A stretch of 64,000 bases of DNA from positions 638,001-702,000 of the forward strand of contig JAVYIG010000059.1 in assembly GCA_035222895.1 (NCBI GenBank), written 5' to 3'. A program made the translations under genes and the position numbers. The notes beneath the pieces are model-generated. The model was not told where the DNA came from, did not search any database, and saw only the letters and a program-made list of their open reading frames with translations. Of the stretch, positions 1-11,495 are shown in pieces. Position 1 is the first letter of the stretch; each line of letters starts with the position of its first letter. Origin of the DNA: Strongylocentrotus droebachiensis (Eukaryota; Echinodermata; Echinoidea; Camarodonta; Strongylocentrotidae).

Positions 1-205
1 TCAATGATAAATATCTTGATAATCAGACAGGCGATCGCCTTGTAAACGTCATGGGAATTCTGACTGACCTAGAGGTTTATGATCATGATTGCAGCATAAG
101 CTAAATCCAAGATTTTGTTGAGAAAATAAGACAAATATACGGAATCCTTTAAAAGTCTGCAGAGGGCAAGTTATCAAAATTATTTTACAATTGAAGTGCA
201 TCTGA

Positions 206-278
206 GTTTTCGTAGTGTAGTGGTTATCACGTGAGTTTTACACACTCAAGGTCCCCGGTTCGAGCCCGGGCGGAAACT
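206..278 (+). tRNA. tRNA-Val(UAC), unit 1
   Basis: A 73-nt cloverleaf: 7-bp acceptor stem with a U5-G68 wobble, A box TAGTGTAGTGG, 5-bp anticodon stem TGAGT/ACTCA, loop TTTACAC with anticodon TAC, and T arm with B box GGTTCGAGCCC. The body matches the animal tRNA-Val pattern. The discriminator base is T. A four-T run at 281-284 and another at 287-290 are the likely Pol III stops; four Ts is a weak stop in animals. Confidence 0.95.
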
Positions 279-685
279 TGTTTTGCTTTTACAAAATCGC
301 ACACTCAAGTAGTACTTTCTCAAGAGTAACTATTTACTCTCCTACTTTTTGGCTCTTAATCATCATTTTCCTTCCGCGTCTCATCTACAATTACACACTT
401 TCTAAAACTTTCATTGAACGTCAATATTTCCCTTGGTTTTATATCGTTCCTTTTCGTAGTCATGTTTTCAAGACCTCGTCAAAATCTTTTCTCACCTTTA
501 TTTTTCCCTCTCGGAACTAGCAAGCGAAAAAAAGAGAAATAACTTGTTACCTCCCTGCCGACCTAACAGCTTTTTCTCTATGAATATTGTAAAGTGTAAA
601 GTTGCACTACTCAAAAGATTCACTTATTTAGTTGCCTTTTGCATCCCTAAATTTTGTTTAAGAAATCGCACCTGAAGTCATCTGA

Positions 686-758
686 GTTTCCGTAGTGTAG
701 TGGTTATCACGTGAGTCTAACACACTCAAGGTCCCCGGTTCGAGCCCGGGCGGAAACT
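686..758 (+). tRNA. tRNA-Val(AAC), unit 1
   Basis: The 73-nt cloverleaf differs from the UAC neighbour in the acceptor strand (GTTTCCG, fully paired) and in the loop CTAACAC, giving anticodon AAC, expected to be edited to IAC and read GUU, GUC and GUA. A and B boxes are intact. A five-T terminator lies at 761-765, stronger than that of the UAC gene. It lies 480 bp downstream of the UAC gene and shares the GAAGT-CATCTGA type 5' flank. Confidence 0.95.
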
Positions 759-1356
759 TGTTTTTGTCATTCAAATCTTTAATTTTGTTTCAAAATGTAT
801 ACATCTTATGCATACATTTCGAAGGAAAGTGGCATCTTATGACGACAGAAAAAGGGTTGCTTGCTGCTTTCAGAACAAAGCAGTAAGTAATGCAAGCTGG
901 ATGCCACGAATGAATTATATTTGTAAAGGCATTGTTTAACAATGTTTTCAGTTTTTAAGAATCTGAGATGCGTGGCCGTCCGTATTATCAGTGTCTCTGA
1001 TATGGTGTAATATATTATTGAAGCCCGAACAAAATTGCGCTGCAAAATGATCATGAAGTGCCTCAAAGATTTAAAAAAAAAAAAAATAAGTGACCGGTTT
1101 TTACCATACTCACTTTCCCCCAAAGTGTGTAGTGTTTTGAAATTTTGAATTTCAATGATAAATATCTTGATAATCAGACAGGCTATCGCCTTGTAAACGT
1201 CATGGGAATTCTGACTGACCTAGAGGTTTATGATCATGATTGCAGCATAAGCTAAATCCAAGATTTTGTTGAGAAAATGAGACATATATACGGAATCCTT
1301 TAAAAGTCTGCAGAGGGCAAGTTATCAAAATTATTTTACAATTGAAGTGCATCTGA

Positions 1357-1429
1357 GTTTTCGTAGTGTAGTGGTTATCACGTGAGTTTTACACACTCAA
1401 GGTCCCCGGTTCGAGCCCGGGCGGAAACT
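1357..1429 (+). tRNA. tRNA-Val(UAC), unit 2
   Basis: Identical to the copy at 206. This unit carries the GGCTATCGCC spacer variant. Confidence 0.95.
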
Positions 1430-1836
1430 TGTTTTGCTTTTACAAAATCGCACACTCAAGTAGTACTTTCTCAAGAGTAACTATTTACTCTCCTACTTTT
1501 TGGCTCTTAATCATCATTTTCCTTCCGCGTCTCATCTACAATTACACACTTTCTAAAACTTTCATTGAACGTCAATATTTCCCTTGGTTTTATATCGTTC
1601 CTTTTCGTAGTCATGTTTTCAAGACCTCGTCAAAATCTTTTCTCACCTTTATTTTTCCCTCTCGGAACTAGCAAGCGAAAAAAAGAGAAATAACTTGTTA
1701 CCTCCCTGCCGACCTAACAGCTTTTTCTCTATGAATATTGTAAAGTGTAAAGTTGCACTACTCAAAAGATTCACTTATTTAGTTGCCTTTTGCATCCCTA
1801 AATTTTGTTTAAGAAATCGCACCTGAAGTCATCTGA

Positions 1837-1909
1837 GTTTCCGTAGTGTAGTGGTTATCACGTGAGTCTAACACACTCAAGGTCCCCGGTTCGAGCCCGG
1901 GCGGAAACT
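1837..1909 (+). tRNA. tRNA-Val(AAC), unit 2
   Basis: Identical to the copy at 686, including the five-T stop. Confidence 0.95.
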
Positions 1910-2507
1910 TGTTTTTGTCATTCAAATCTTTAATTTTGTTTCAAAATGTATACATCTTATGCATACATTTCGAAGGAAAGTGGCATCTTATGACGACAGA
2001 AAAAGGGTTGCTTGCTGCTTTCAGAACAAAGCAGTAAGTAATGCAAGCTGGATGCCACGAATGAATTATATTTGTAAAGGCATTGTTTAACAATGTTTTC
2101 AGTTTTTAAGAATCTGAGATGCGTGGCCGTCCGTATTATCAGTGTCTCTGATATGGTGTAATATATTATTGAAGCCCGAACAAAATTGCGCTGCAAAATG
2201 ATCATGAAGTGCCTCAAAGATTTAAAAAAAAAAAAAATAAGTGACCGGTTTTTACCATACTCACTTTCCCCCAAAGTGTGTAGTGTTTTGAAATTTTGAA
2301 TTTCAATGATAAATATCTTGATAATCAGACAGGCGATCGCCTTGTAAACGTCATGGGAATTCTGACTGACCTAGAGGTTTATGATCATGATTGCAGCATA
2401 AGCTAAATCCAAGATTTTGTTGAGAAAATGAGACAAATATACGGAATCCTTTAAAAGTCTGCAGAGGGCAAGTTATCAAAATTATTTTACAATTGAAGTG
2501 CATCTGA

Positions 2508-2580
2508 GTTTTCGTAGTGTAGTGGTTATCACGTGAGTTTTACACACTCAAGGTCCCCGGTTCGAGCCCGGGCGGAAACT
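2508..2580 (+). tRNA. tRNA-Val(UAC), unit 3
   Basis: Identical to the copy at 206; the anticodon loop reads TTTACAC. Confidence 0.95.
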
Positions 2581-2987
2581 TGTTTTGCTTTTACAAAATC
2601 GCACACTCAAGTAGTACTTTCTCAAGAGTAACTATTTACTCTCCTACTTTTTGGCTCTTAATCATCATTTTCCTTCCGCGTCTCATCTACAATTACACAC
2701 TTTCTAAAACTTTCATTGAACGTCAATATTTCCCTTGGTTTTATATCGTTCCTTTTCGTAGTCATGTTTTCAAGACCTCGTCAAAATCTTTTCTCACCTT
2801 TATTTTTCCCTCTCGGAACTAGCAAGCGAAAAAAAGAGAAATAACTTGTTACCTCCCTGCCGACCTAACAGCTTTTTCTCTATGAATATTGTAAAGTGTA
2901 AAGTTGCACTACTCAAAAGATTCACTTATTTAGTTGCCTTTTGCATCCCTAAATTTTGTTTAAGAAATCGCACCTGAAGTCATCTGA

Positions 2988-3060
2988 GTTTCCGTAGTGT
3001 AGTGGTTATCACGTGAGTCTAACACACTCAAGGTCCCCGGTTCGAGCCCGGGCGGAAACT
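2988..3060 (+). tRNA. tRNA-Val(AAC), unit 3
   Basis: Identical to the copy at 686; the anticodon loop reads CTAACAC. Confidence 0.95.
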
Positions 3061-3658
3061 TGTTTTTGTCATTCAAATCTTTAATTTTGTTTCAAAATGT
3101 ATACATCTTATGCATACATTTCGAAGGAAAGTGGCATCTTATGACGACAGAAAAAGGGTTGCTTGCTGCTTTCAGAACAAAGCAGTAAGTAATGCAAGCT
3201 GGATGCCACGAATGAATTATATTTGTAAAGGCATTGTTTAACAATGTTTTCAGTTTTTAAGAATCTGAGATGCGTGGCCGTCCGTATTATCAGTGTCTCT
3301 GATATGGTGTAATATATTATTGAAGCCCGAACAAAATTGCGCTGCAAAATGATCATGAAGTGCCTCAAAGATTTAAAAAAAAAAAAAATAAGTGACCGGT
3401 TTTTACCATACTCACTTTCCCCCAAAGTGTGTAGTGTTTTGAAATTTTGAATTTCAATGATAAATATCTTGATAATCAGACAGGCTATCGCCTTGTAAAC
3501 GTCATGGGAATTCTGACTGACCTAGAGGTTTATGATCATGATTGCAGCATAAGCTAAATCCAAGATTTTGTTGAGAAAATGAGACATATATACGGAATCC
3601 TTTAAAAGTCTGCAGAGGGCAAGTTATCAAAATTATTTTACAATTGAAGTGCATCTGA

Positions 3659-3731
3659 GTTTTCGTAGTGTAGTGGTTATCACGTGAGTTTTACACACTC
3701 AAGGTCCCCGGTTCGAGCCCGGGCGGAAACT
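3659..3731 (+). tRNA. tRNA-Val(UAC), unit 4
   Basis: Identical to the copy at 206. Unit 4 shares the spacer variants of unit 2, which suggests that pairs of units have been copied together. Confidence 0.95.
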
Positions 3732-4138
3732 TGTTTTGCTTTTACAAAATCGCACACTCAAGTAGTACTTTCTCAAGAGTAACTATTTACTCTCCTACTT
3801 TTTGGCTCTTAATCATCATTTTCCTTCCGCGTCTCATCTACAATTACACACTTTCTAAAACTTTCATTGAACGTCAATATTTCCCTTGGTTTTATATCGT
3901 TCCTTTTCGTAGTCATGTTTTCAAGACCTCGTCAAAATCTTTTCTCACCTTTATTTTTCCCTCTCGGAACTAGCAAGCGAAAAAAAGAGAAATAACTTGT
4001 TACCTCCCTGCCGACCTAACAGCTTTTTCTCTATGAATATTGTAAAGTGTAAAGTTGCACTACTCAAAAGATTCACTTATTTAGTTGCCTTTTGCATCCC
4101 TAAATTTTGTTTAAGAAATCGCACCTGAAGTCATCTGA

Positions 4139-4211
4139 GTTTCCGTAGTGTAGTGGTTATCACGTGAGTCTAACACACTCAAGGTCCCCGGTTCGAGCCC
4201 GGGCGGAAACT
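4139..4211 (+). tRNA. tRNA-Val(AAC), unit 4
   Basis: Identical to the copy at 686. Confidence 0.95.
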
Positions 4212-4809
4212 TGTTTTTGTCATTCAAATCTTTAATTTTGTTTCAAAATGTATACATCTTATGCATACATTTCGAAGGAAAGTGGCATCTTATGACGACA
4301 GAAAAAGGGTTGCTTGCTGCTTTCAGAACAAAGCAGTAAGTAATGCAAGCTGGATGCCACGAATGAATTATATTTGTAAAGGCATTGTTTAACAATGTTT
4401 TCAGTTTTTAAGAATCTGAGATGCGTGGCCGTCCGTATTATCAGTGTCTCTGATATGGTGTAATATATTATTGAAGCCCGAACAAAATTGCGCTGCAAAA
4501 TGATCATGAAGTGCCTCAAAGATTTAAAAAAAAAAAAAATAAGTGACCGGTTTTTACCATACTCACTTTCCCCCAAAGTGTGTAGTGTTTTGAAATTTTG
4601 AATTTCAATGATAAATATCTTGATAATCAGACAGGCGATCGCCTTGTAAACGTCATGGGAATTCTGACTGACCTAGAGGTTTATGATCATGATTGCAGCA
4701 TAAGCTAAATCCAAGATTTTGTTGAGAAAATGAGACATATATACGGAATCCTTTAAAAGTCTGCAGAGGGCAAGTTATCAAAATTATTTTACAATTGAAG
4801 TGCATCTGA

Positions 4810-4882
4810 GTTTTCGTAGTGTAGTGGTTATCACGTGAGTTTTACACACTCAAGGTCCCCGGTTCGAGCCCGGGCGGAAACT
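4810..4882 (+). tRNA. tRNA-Val(UAC), unit 5
   Basis: Identical to the copy at 206. Confidence 0.95.
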
Positions 4883-5289
4883 TGTTTTGCTTTTACAAAA
4901 TCGCACACTCAAGTAGTACTTTCTCAAGAGTAACTATTTACTCTCCTACTTTTTGGCTCTTAATCATCATTTTCCTTCCGCGTCTCATCTACAATTACAC
5001 ACTTTCTAAAACTTTCATTGAACGTCAATATTTCCCTTGGTTTTATATCGTTCCTTTTCGTAGTCATGTTTTCAAGACCTCGTCAAAATCTTTTCTCACC
5101 TTTATTTTTCCCTCTCGGAACTAGCAAGCGAAAAAAAGAGAAATAACTTGTTACCTCCCTGCCGACCTAACAGCTTTTTCTCTATGAATATTGTAAAGTG
5201 TAAAGTTGCACTACTCAAAAGATTCACTTATTTAGTTGCCTTTTGCATCCCTAAATTTTGTTTAAGAAATCGCACCTGAAGTCATCTGA

Positions 5290-5362
5290 GTTTCCGTAGT
5301 GTAGTGGTTATCACGTGAGTCTAACACACTCAAGGTCCCCGGTTCGAGCCCGGGCGGAAACT
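5290..5362 (+). tRNA. tRNA-Val(AAC), unit 5
   Basis: Identical to the copy at 686. Confidence 0.95.
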
Positions 5363-5960
5363 TGTTTTTGTCATTCAAATCTTTAATTTTGTTTCAAAAT
5401 GTATACATCTTATGCATACATTTCGAAGGAAAGTGGCATCTTATGACGACAGAAAAAGGGTTGCTTGCTGCTTTCAGAACAAAGCAGTAAGTAATGCAAG
5501 CTGGATGCCACGAATGAATTATATTTGTAAAGGCATTGTTTAACAATGTTTTCAGTTTTTAAGAATCTGAGATGCGTGGCCGTCCGTATTATCAGTGTCT
5601 CTGATATGGTGTAATATATTATTGAAGCCCGAACAAAATTGCGCTGCAAAATGATCATGAAGTGCCTCAAAGATTTAAAAAAAAAAAAAATAAGTGACCG
5701 GTTTTTACCATACTCACTTTCCCCCAAAGTGTGTAGTGTTTTGAAATTTTGAATTTCAATGATAAATATCTTGATAATCAGACAGGCGATCGCCTTGTAA
5801 ACGTCATGGGAATTCTGACTGACCTAGAGGTTTATGATCATGATTGCAGCATAAGCTAAATCCAAGATTTTGTTGAGAAAATGAGACATATATACGGAAT
5901 CCTTTAAAAGTCTGCAGAGGGCAAGTTATCAAAATTATTTTACAATTGAAGTGCATCTGA

Positions 5961-6033
5961 GTTTTCGTAGTGTAGTGGTTATCACGTGAGTTTTACACAC
6001 TCAAGGTCCCCGGTTCGAGCCCGGGCGGAAACT
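5961..6033 (+). tRNA. tRNA-Val(UAC), unit 6
   Basis: Identical to the copy at 206. The spacer of this unit has a T-tract where units 1-5 and 7 have an A-tract. Confidence 0.95.
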
Positions 6034-6440
6034 TGTTTTGCTTTTACAAAATCGCACACTCAAGTAGTACTTTCTCAAGAGTAACTATTTACTCTCCTAC
6101 TTTTTGGCTCTTAATCATCATTTTCCTTCCGCGTCTCATCTACAATTACACACTTTCTAAAACTTTCATTGAACGTCAATATTTCCCTTGGTTTTATATC
6201 GTTCCTTTTCGTAGTCATGTTTTCAAGACCTCGTCAAAATCTTTTCTCACCTTTATTTTTCCCTCTCGGAACTAGCAAGCGAAAAAAAGAGAAATAACTT
6301 GTTACCTCCCTGCCGACCTAACAGCTTTTTCTCTATGAATATTGTAAAGTGTAAAGTTGCACTACTCAAAAGATTCACTTATTTAGTTGCCTTTTGCATC
6401 CCTAAATTTTGTTTAAGAAATCGCACCTGAAGTCATCTGA

Positions 6441-6513
6441 GTTTCCGTAGTGTAGTGGTTATCACGTGAGTCTAACACACTCAAGGTCCCCGGTTCGAGC
6501 CCGGGCGGAAACT
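6441..6513 (+). tRNA. tRNA-Val(AAC), unit 6
   Basis: Identical to the copy at 686. Confidence 0.95.
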
Positions 6514-7111
6514 TGTTTTTGTCATTCAAATCTTTAATTTTGTTTCAAAATGTATACATCTTATGCATACATTTCGAAGGAAAGTGGCATCTTATGACGA
6601 CAGAAAAAGGGTTGCTTGCTGCTTTCAGAACAAAGCAGTAAGTAATGCAAGCTGGATGCCACGAATGAATTATATTTGTAAAGGCATTGTTTAACAATGT
6701 TTTCAGTTTTTAAGAATCTGAGATGCGTGGCCGTCCGTATTATCAGTGTCTCTGATATGGTGTAATATATTATTGAAGCCCGAACAAAATTGCGCTGCAA
6801 AATGATCATGAAGTGCCTCAAAGATTTTTTTTTTTTTTTTAAAGTGACCGGTTTTTACCATACTCACTTTCCCCCCAAAGTGTGTAGTGTTTTGAAATTT
6901 TGAATTTCAATGATAAATATCTTGATAATCAGACAGGCGATCGCCTTGTAAACGTCATGGGAATTCTGACTGACCTAGAGGTTTATGATCATGATTGCAG
7001 CATAAGCTAAATCCAAGATTTTTTTGAGAAAATAAGATAAATATACGGAATCCTTTAAAAGTCTGCAGAGGGCAAGTTATCAAAATTATTTTACAATTGA
7101 AGTGCATCTGA

Positions 7112-7184
7112 GTTTTCGTAGTGTAGTGGTTATCACGTGAGTTTTACACACTCAAGGTCCCCGGTTCGAGCCCGGGCGGAAACT
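7112..7184 (+). tRNA. tRNA-Val(UAC), unit 7
   Basis: Identical to the copy at 206. Confidence 0.95.
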
Positions 7185-7591
7185 TGTTTTGCTTTTACAA
7201 AATCGCACACTCAAGTAGTACTTTCTCAAGAGTAACTATTTACTCTCCTACTTTTTGGCTCTTAATCATCATTTTCCTTCCGCGTCTCATCTACAATTAC
7301 ACACTTTCTAAAACTTTCATTGAACGTCAATATTTCCCTTGGTTTTATATCGTTCCTTTTCGTAGTCATGTTTTCAAGACCTCGTCAAAATCTTTTCTCA
7401 CCTTTATTTTTCCCTCTCGGAACTAGCAAGCGAAAAAAAGAGAAATAACTTGTTACCTCCCTGCCGACCTAACAGCTTTTTCTCTATGAATATTGTAAAG
7501 TGTAAAGTTGCACTACTCAAAAGATTCACTTATTTAGTTGCCTTTTGCATCCCTAAATTTTGTTTAAGAAATCGCACCTGAAGTCATCTGA

Positions 7592-7664
7592 GTTTCCGTA
7601 GTGTAGTGGTTATCACGTGAGTCTAACACACTCAAGGTCCCCGGTTCGAGCCCGGGCGGAAACT
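7592..7664 (+). tRNA. tRNA-Val(AAC), unit 7
   Basis: Identical to the copy at 686; the last AAC gene before the fold-back insertion. Confidence 0.95.
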
Positions 7665-8262
7665 TGTTTTTGTCATTCAAATCTTTAATTTTGTTTCAAA
7701 ATGTATACATCTTATGCATACATTTCGAAGGAAAGTGGCATCTTATGACGACAGAAAAAGGGTTGCTTGCTGCTTTCAGAACAAAGCAGTAAGTAATGCA
7801 AGCTGGATGCCACGAATGAATTATATTTGTAAAGGCATTGTTTAACAATGTTTTCAGTTTTTAAGAATCTGAGATGCGTGGCCGTCCGTATTATCAGTGT
7901 CTCTGATATGGTGTAATATATTATTGAAGCCCGAACAAAATTGCGCTGCAAAATGATCATGAAGTGCCTCAAAGATTTAAAAAAAAAAAAAATAAGTGAC
8001 CGGTTTTTACCATACTCACTTTCCCCCAAAGTGTGTAGTGTTTTGAAATTTTGAATTTCAATGATAAATATCTTGATAATCAGACAGGCGATCGCCTTGT
8101 AAACGTCATGGGAATTCTGACTGACCTAGAGGTTTATGATCATGATTGCAGCATAAGCTAAATCCAAGATTTTGTTGAGAAAATGAGACATATATACGGA
8201 ATCCTTTAAAAGTCTGCAGAGGGCAAGTTATCAAAATTATTTTACAATTGAAGTGCATCTGA

Positions 8263-8335
8263 GTTTTCGTAGTGTAGTGGTTATCACGTGAGTTTTACAC
8301 ACTCAAGGTCCCCGGTTCGAGCCCGGGCGGAAACT
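8263..8335 (+). tRNA. tRNA-Val(UAC), unit 8
   Basis: Identical to the copy at 206, with no AAC partner downstream in this unit. Confidence 0.95.
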
Positions 8336-8752
8336 TGTTTTGCTTTTACAAAATCGCACACTCAAGTAGTACTTTCTCAAGAGTAACTATTTACTCTCCT
8401 ACTTTTTGGCTCTTAATCATCATTTTCCTTCCGCGTCTCATCTAAAATTACACGTTTTCTAAAACTTTCATAGAACGTCAATGTTTCTCTTAGTAATCAC
8501 TTTTTTTAATACTGTTGTTTACGTAGTCATGTTCTCAACACCTAGTCAAAATCTTTTCTCACCTTTACTTTTCCCTCTCGGAACTAGCAAGCGAAAAAAA
8601 AGAGAAATAACTAGTACCTCCCTGCCGACCTAACAGCTTTTTCTCTATGAATATTGTAAAGTGTAAAGTTTCACTTTCGTCATTCAAATCTTTAATTTTG
8701 TTTCAAAATGTATACATCTTATGCATACATTTCGAAGGAAAGTGGCATCTTA

Positions 8753-11027
8753 TAGTCCTGTAGAAGTTTTTCAGACCTGGAAAAGTTGTTAAGTACAAGG
8801 TTTTTTTGTTGAATTGTGTTCTAGATGGGTATTGAAGTAAATTCAGCTTGGTTGCCAGCTTGGCAACCTTGAGCATTTTTTTTAATAGCCATATTAGCAT
8901 AATCATCTAATTAGCATAGGTGTAATATGTAATAATGTTGCTAATCTCAATACAGGAAGCCTGAAAACATGGACAATACAACTTTTCAAGGGTAATCTAT
9001 GACAAGGAATTCATTTATGACACCAATTTTATTTTTAAGTAATACCATTGTCTTAAATAGCATAATTAGCATAATATGTACAATATATGGACTTCATTGT
9101 CATTGTTTATCTACAAAGCCTAAAAATGGTGCAATGCAACATTGTAAATCACTTTCGAAAGATTAATCATTAATTCATGAGAAGATATTCCATGTATATG
9201 GAGTATAATTAGCCTAATTAGCATAATAATCTAATTAGCATATATGTGCAATATGTAATAATGTTGCTAATCTCAATCCAGGAAGCCTGAAAACATAAAT
9301 AATACCACTTTTCATGGGATTTCCATGACCAGGACTTCATTTATGACACCAGTTTTTTATTCCAAGTAATGCAATTGTCTTAAATAGCACAATGAGCATA
9401 ATGAGCTAATAGGCATGTGTACAATATATGGACTTCACTGTCATTGTTTATCTACAAAGCCTAAAAATGGTGCAATGCAACATTGTAAATCACTTTTGAA
9501 AGATTAATCATTAATTCATGAGAAGATATTCCATGTATATGGAGTATAATTAGCCTAATTAGCATATACACTGTATGTGTAATACTACATTATTACATAA
9601 TCTTAATCCAGGAAGCCTGAAAACGTTGATAATATGAATTTTCCTGCAATTGTGCCACAAGTTTGAGCAACGTCGGGTTTGTACTCTCAATGCTTCTGGC
9701 TTTGATAAACATAGACAGATCATAGTTTGGACTGTTGTATTTAACATCCCTGGCCTATGTACGTATACTTGTCTCACCACATCATCAATTCCATCATTAT
9801 CATCTGCTTTAACCATCTTCAGTGTGTTTCCTACAGTCTCTCTAAATCCAATGACTGAAGCCCAACCATCAATGCATGTGATAACCCCATCATTTCCTAG
9901 ACATTTCATGAGGCTCGACAACATTGCCTTGCAACCAAGATAACCACCACATTGGAGATACAATTTGTGAAGCTAAATAGAGTCCAAAATAATTGATATT
10001 CTACATATATGCTAATTAGGATTATTAGTACAATAATTACATATTAAGCCAATTGCATTACTTAAAAATAAAAACTGGTGTCACAACTGAATCCCTCGTC
10101 ATGGGAAACCCTGGAAAAGTCATATTATCCATGTGTTCAGTCTTCCTGGATTAAGATTAGCAACATTATTACATCATGTAATAATGTCGTATAATAAGCC
10201 TAATTAGCATATACATACGTGTATATGCTAATTAGGCTTATTATACGACATCTACATGGAATATCTTCTAATGAATTAATGTGTTGTCCTTCAAAAGGTC
10301 ATTTACAATGTTGCATTGCACAATGACAATAAAGTCCATATATCGTACATATGCTAATTAGCTCATCATGCTATTTAAGACAATTGCATTACTCAACAAT
10401 AAATAATGGTGTCACAAATGAATTCCTGGTCATGGAAAATCCTTGAAAAGTCACATTATCCATGTTTTCAGGCTTCCTGGATTAAGATTAGCAATATTAT
10501 TACATACTGCACATATTATATGCTAATTAGATGATTATGATAATTAGGCTAATTATACTCCATATAGATGGAATATCTTCTCATGAAATAATGATTAATC
10601 TTTCAAAAGTGATTTACAATGTTGCATCGCACCATTTTTAGGCTTTATAGATAAACAATGACAATGAAGTCCATATATTGTACATATTATGCTAATTATG
10701 CTATTTAAGACAATTGTATTACTTAAAAATAAAAATTGGTGTCATAAATGAATTCCTTGTCATAGATTACCCTTGAAAAGTTGTATTGTCCATGTTTTCA
10801 GGCTTCCTGGATTGAGATTAACAACATTATTACATATTGCACCTATGCTAATTAGATGATTATGCTAATATGGATATTAAAAAAGTTGCTCAAGGTTGCC
10901 AAGCTGGCAACCAAGCTGAATTTACTTCAATACCCATCTAGAACACAAATCAACAAAAAAACCTTGTACTTATCAACTTTTCCAGGTCATGTACATGGTA
11001 TATGGTACCGTCTACTGGACTATTATA
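8753..11027. mobile_element. Fold-back element inserted in the tRNA array
   Basis: The two ends are inverted copies of each other. The left end runs from AGTCCTGTAGA near 8753 through a stretch ending about 8890; its reverse complement runs from about 10860 to GTCTACTGGACT near 11020. The arms continue inward with several diverged repeats of a roughly 320-bp block rich in TAATTAGCATAAT, direct copies within an arm and inverted between arms. The centre, about 9620-9970, is not part of the palindrome. A target duplication is hard to define: TAT/TTATA sequence flanks both ends. No transposase was recognised, so the element is probably non-autonomous. Superfamily unknown. Confidence 0.8.
9559..9963 (-). 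CDS. Unrecognised 134-codon open frame in the fold-back centre
   Basis: This is the only appreciable open frame in the non-palindromic centre of the element. The core, residues about 5-110, has ordinary protein composition (for example GNDGVITCIDGWASVIGFRE) rather than the low-complexity look of the arms; the last 25 codons run into arm repeat sequence. I recognise no domain. It could be a fragment of an element protein or a captured host exon. The antisense frame at 9650-9943 is a shadow. Whether it is expressed cannot be judged from the sequence. Confidence 0.3.
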   Translation of the reverse strand: MYLQCGGYLGCKAMLSSLMKCLGNDGVITCIDGWASVIGFRETVGNTLKMVKADDNDGIDDVVRQVYVHRPGMLNTTVQTMICLCLSKPEALRVQTRRCSNLWHNCRKIHIINVFRLPGLRLCNNVVLHIQCIC

Positions 11028-11422
11028 TGACGACAGAAAAAGGGTTGCTTGCTGCTTTCAGAACAAAGCAGTAAGTAATGCAAGCTGGATGCCACGAATG
11101 AATTATATTTGTAAAGGCATTGTTTAACAATGTTTTCAGTTTTTAAGAATCTGAGATGCGTGGCCGTCCGTATTATCAGTGTCTCTGATATGGTGTAATA
11201 TATTATTGAAGCCCTAACAAAATTGCGCTGCAAAATGATCATGAAGTGCCTCAAAGATTTTTTTTTTTTTTTTAAAGTGACCGGTTTTTACCATACTCAC
11301 TTTCCCCCCAAAGTGTGTAGTGTTTTGAAATTTTGAATTTCAATGATAAATATCTTGATAATCAGACAGGCGATCGCCTTGTAAACGTCATGGGAATTAT
11401 TTTACAATTGAAGTGCATCTGA

Positions 11423-11495
11423 GTTTTCGTAGTGTAGTGGTTATCACGTGAGTTTTACACACTGAAGGTCCCCGGTTCGAGCCCGGGCGGAAACT
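11423..11495 (+). tRNA. tRNA-Val(UAC), unit 9, anticodon-stem mismatch
   Basis: As the copy at 206, except that the 3' strand of the anticodon stem reads ACTGA instead of ACTCA. This makes a G28-G42 mismatch in the middle of the stem and may weaken the tRNA. The promoter boxes are intact. Confidence 0.85.

Larger units (their letters stand above)
1..8057 (+). repeat. Tandem array of seven 1151-bp tRNA-Val units
   Basis: Seven consecutive units start at 1, 1152, 2303, 3454, 4605, 5756 and 6907, with an exact 1151-bp spacing. Each carries tRNA-Val(UAC) near unit position 206 and tRNA-Val(AAC) near 686. Units differ only at a handful of sites, such as GGCGATCGCC versus GGCTATCGCC and small changes in a GAGACA(A/T)ATATA stretch. 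The window starts inside the array, so its true length is unknown. The near identity, spacers included, points to recent unequal exchange or gene conversion. Small open frames recur in every unit only because the DNA is repeated, and I do not call them genes. Confidence 0.97.
8058..11339 (+). repeat. Unit 8: chimeric, AAC gene deleted, split by a 2.3-kb insertion
   Basis: The unit starts like the others and keeps tRNA-Val(UAC). From about 8444 the spacer switches to a diverged version (CTTAGTAATC and similar) that resembles the spacers near 15.2 kb and 20.3 kb. Near 8670 it jumps from the middle spacer straight to sequence that normally follows the AAC gene, so that tRNA and its flanks are gone. 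At about 8753 a palindromic element interrupts the unit, which resumes at about 11028 with GACGACAGAAAAAGGG and continues to the next unit boundary at 11340. Confidence 0.85.

Noticed and set aside
278..2274. Recurring 80- and 105-codon open frames in every 1151-bp unit
   Set aside because: They are conserved only because the DNA is repeated. Composition is low-grade and F/S-rich, one overlaps tRNA trailers, and the A/T-tract change shortens another without consequence.
1..8057. CRISPR-like or phage-type repeat array
   Set aside because: Units are 1151 bp with tRNA genes, not short repeats with unique spacers, and the surroundings are clearly eukaryotic.
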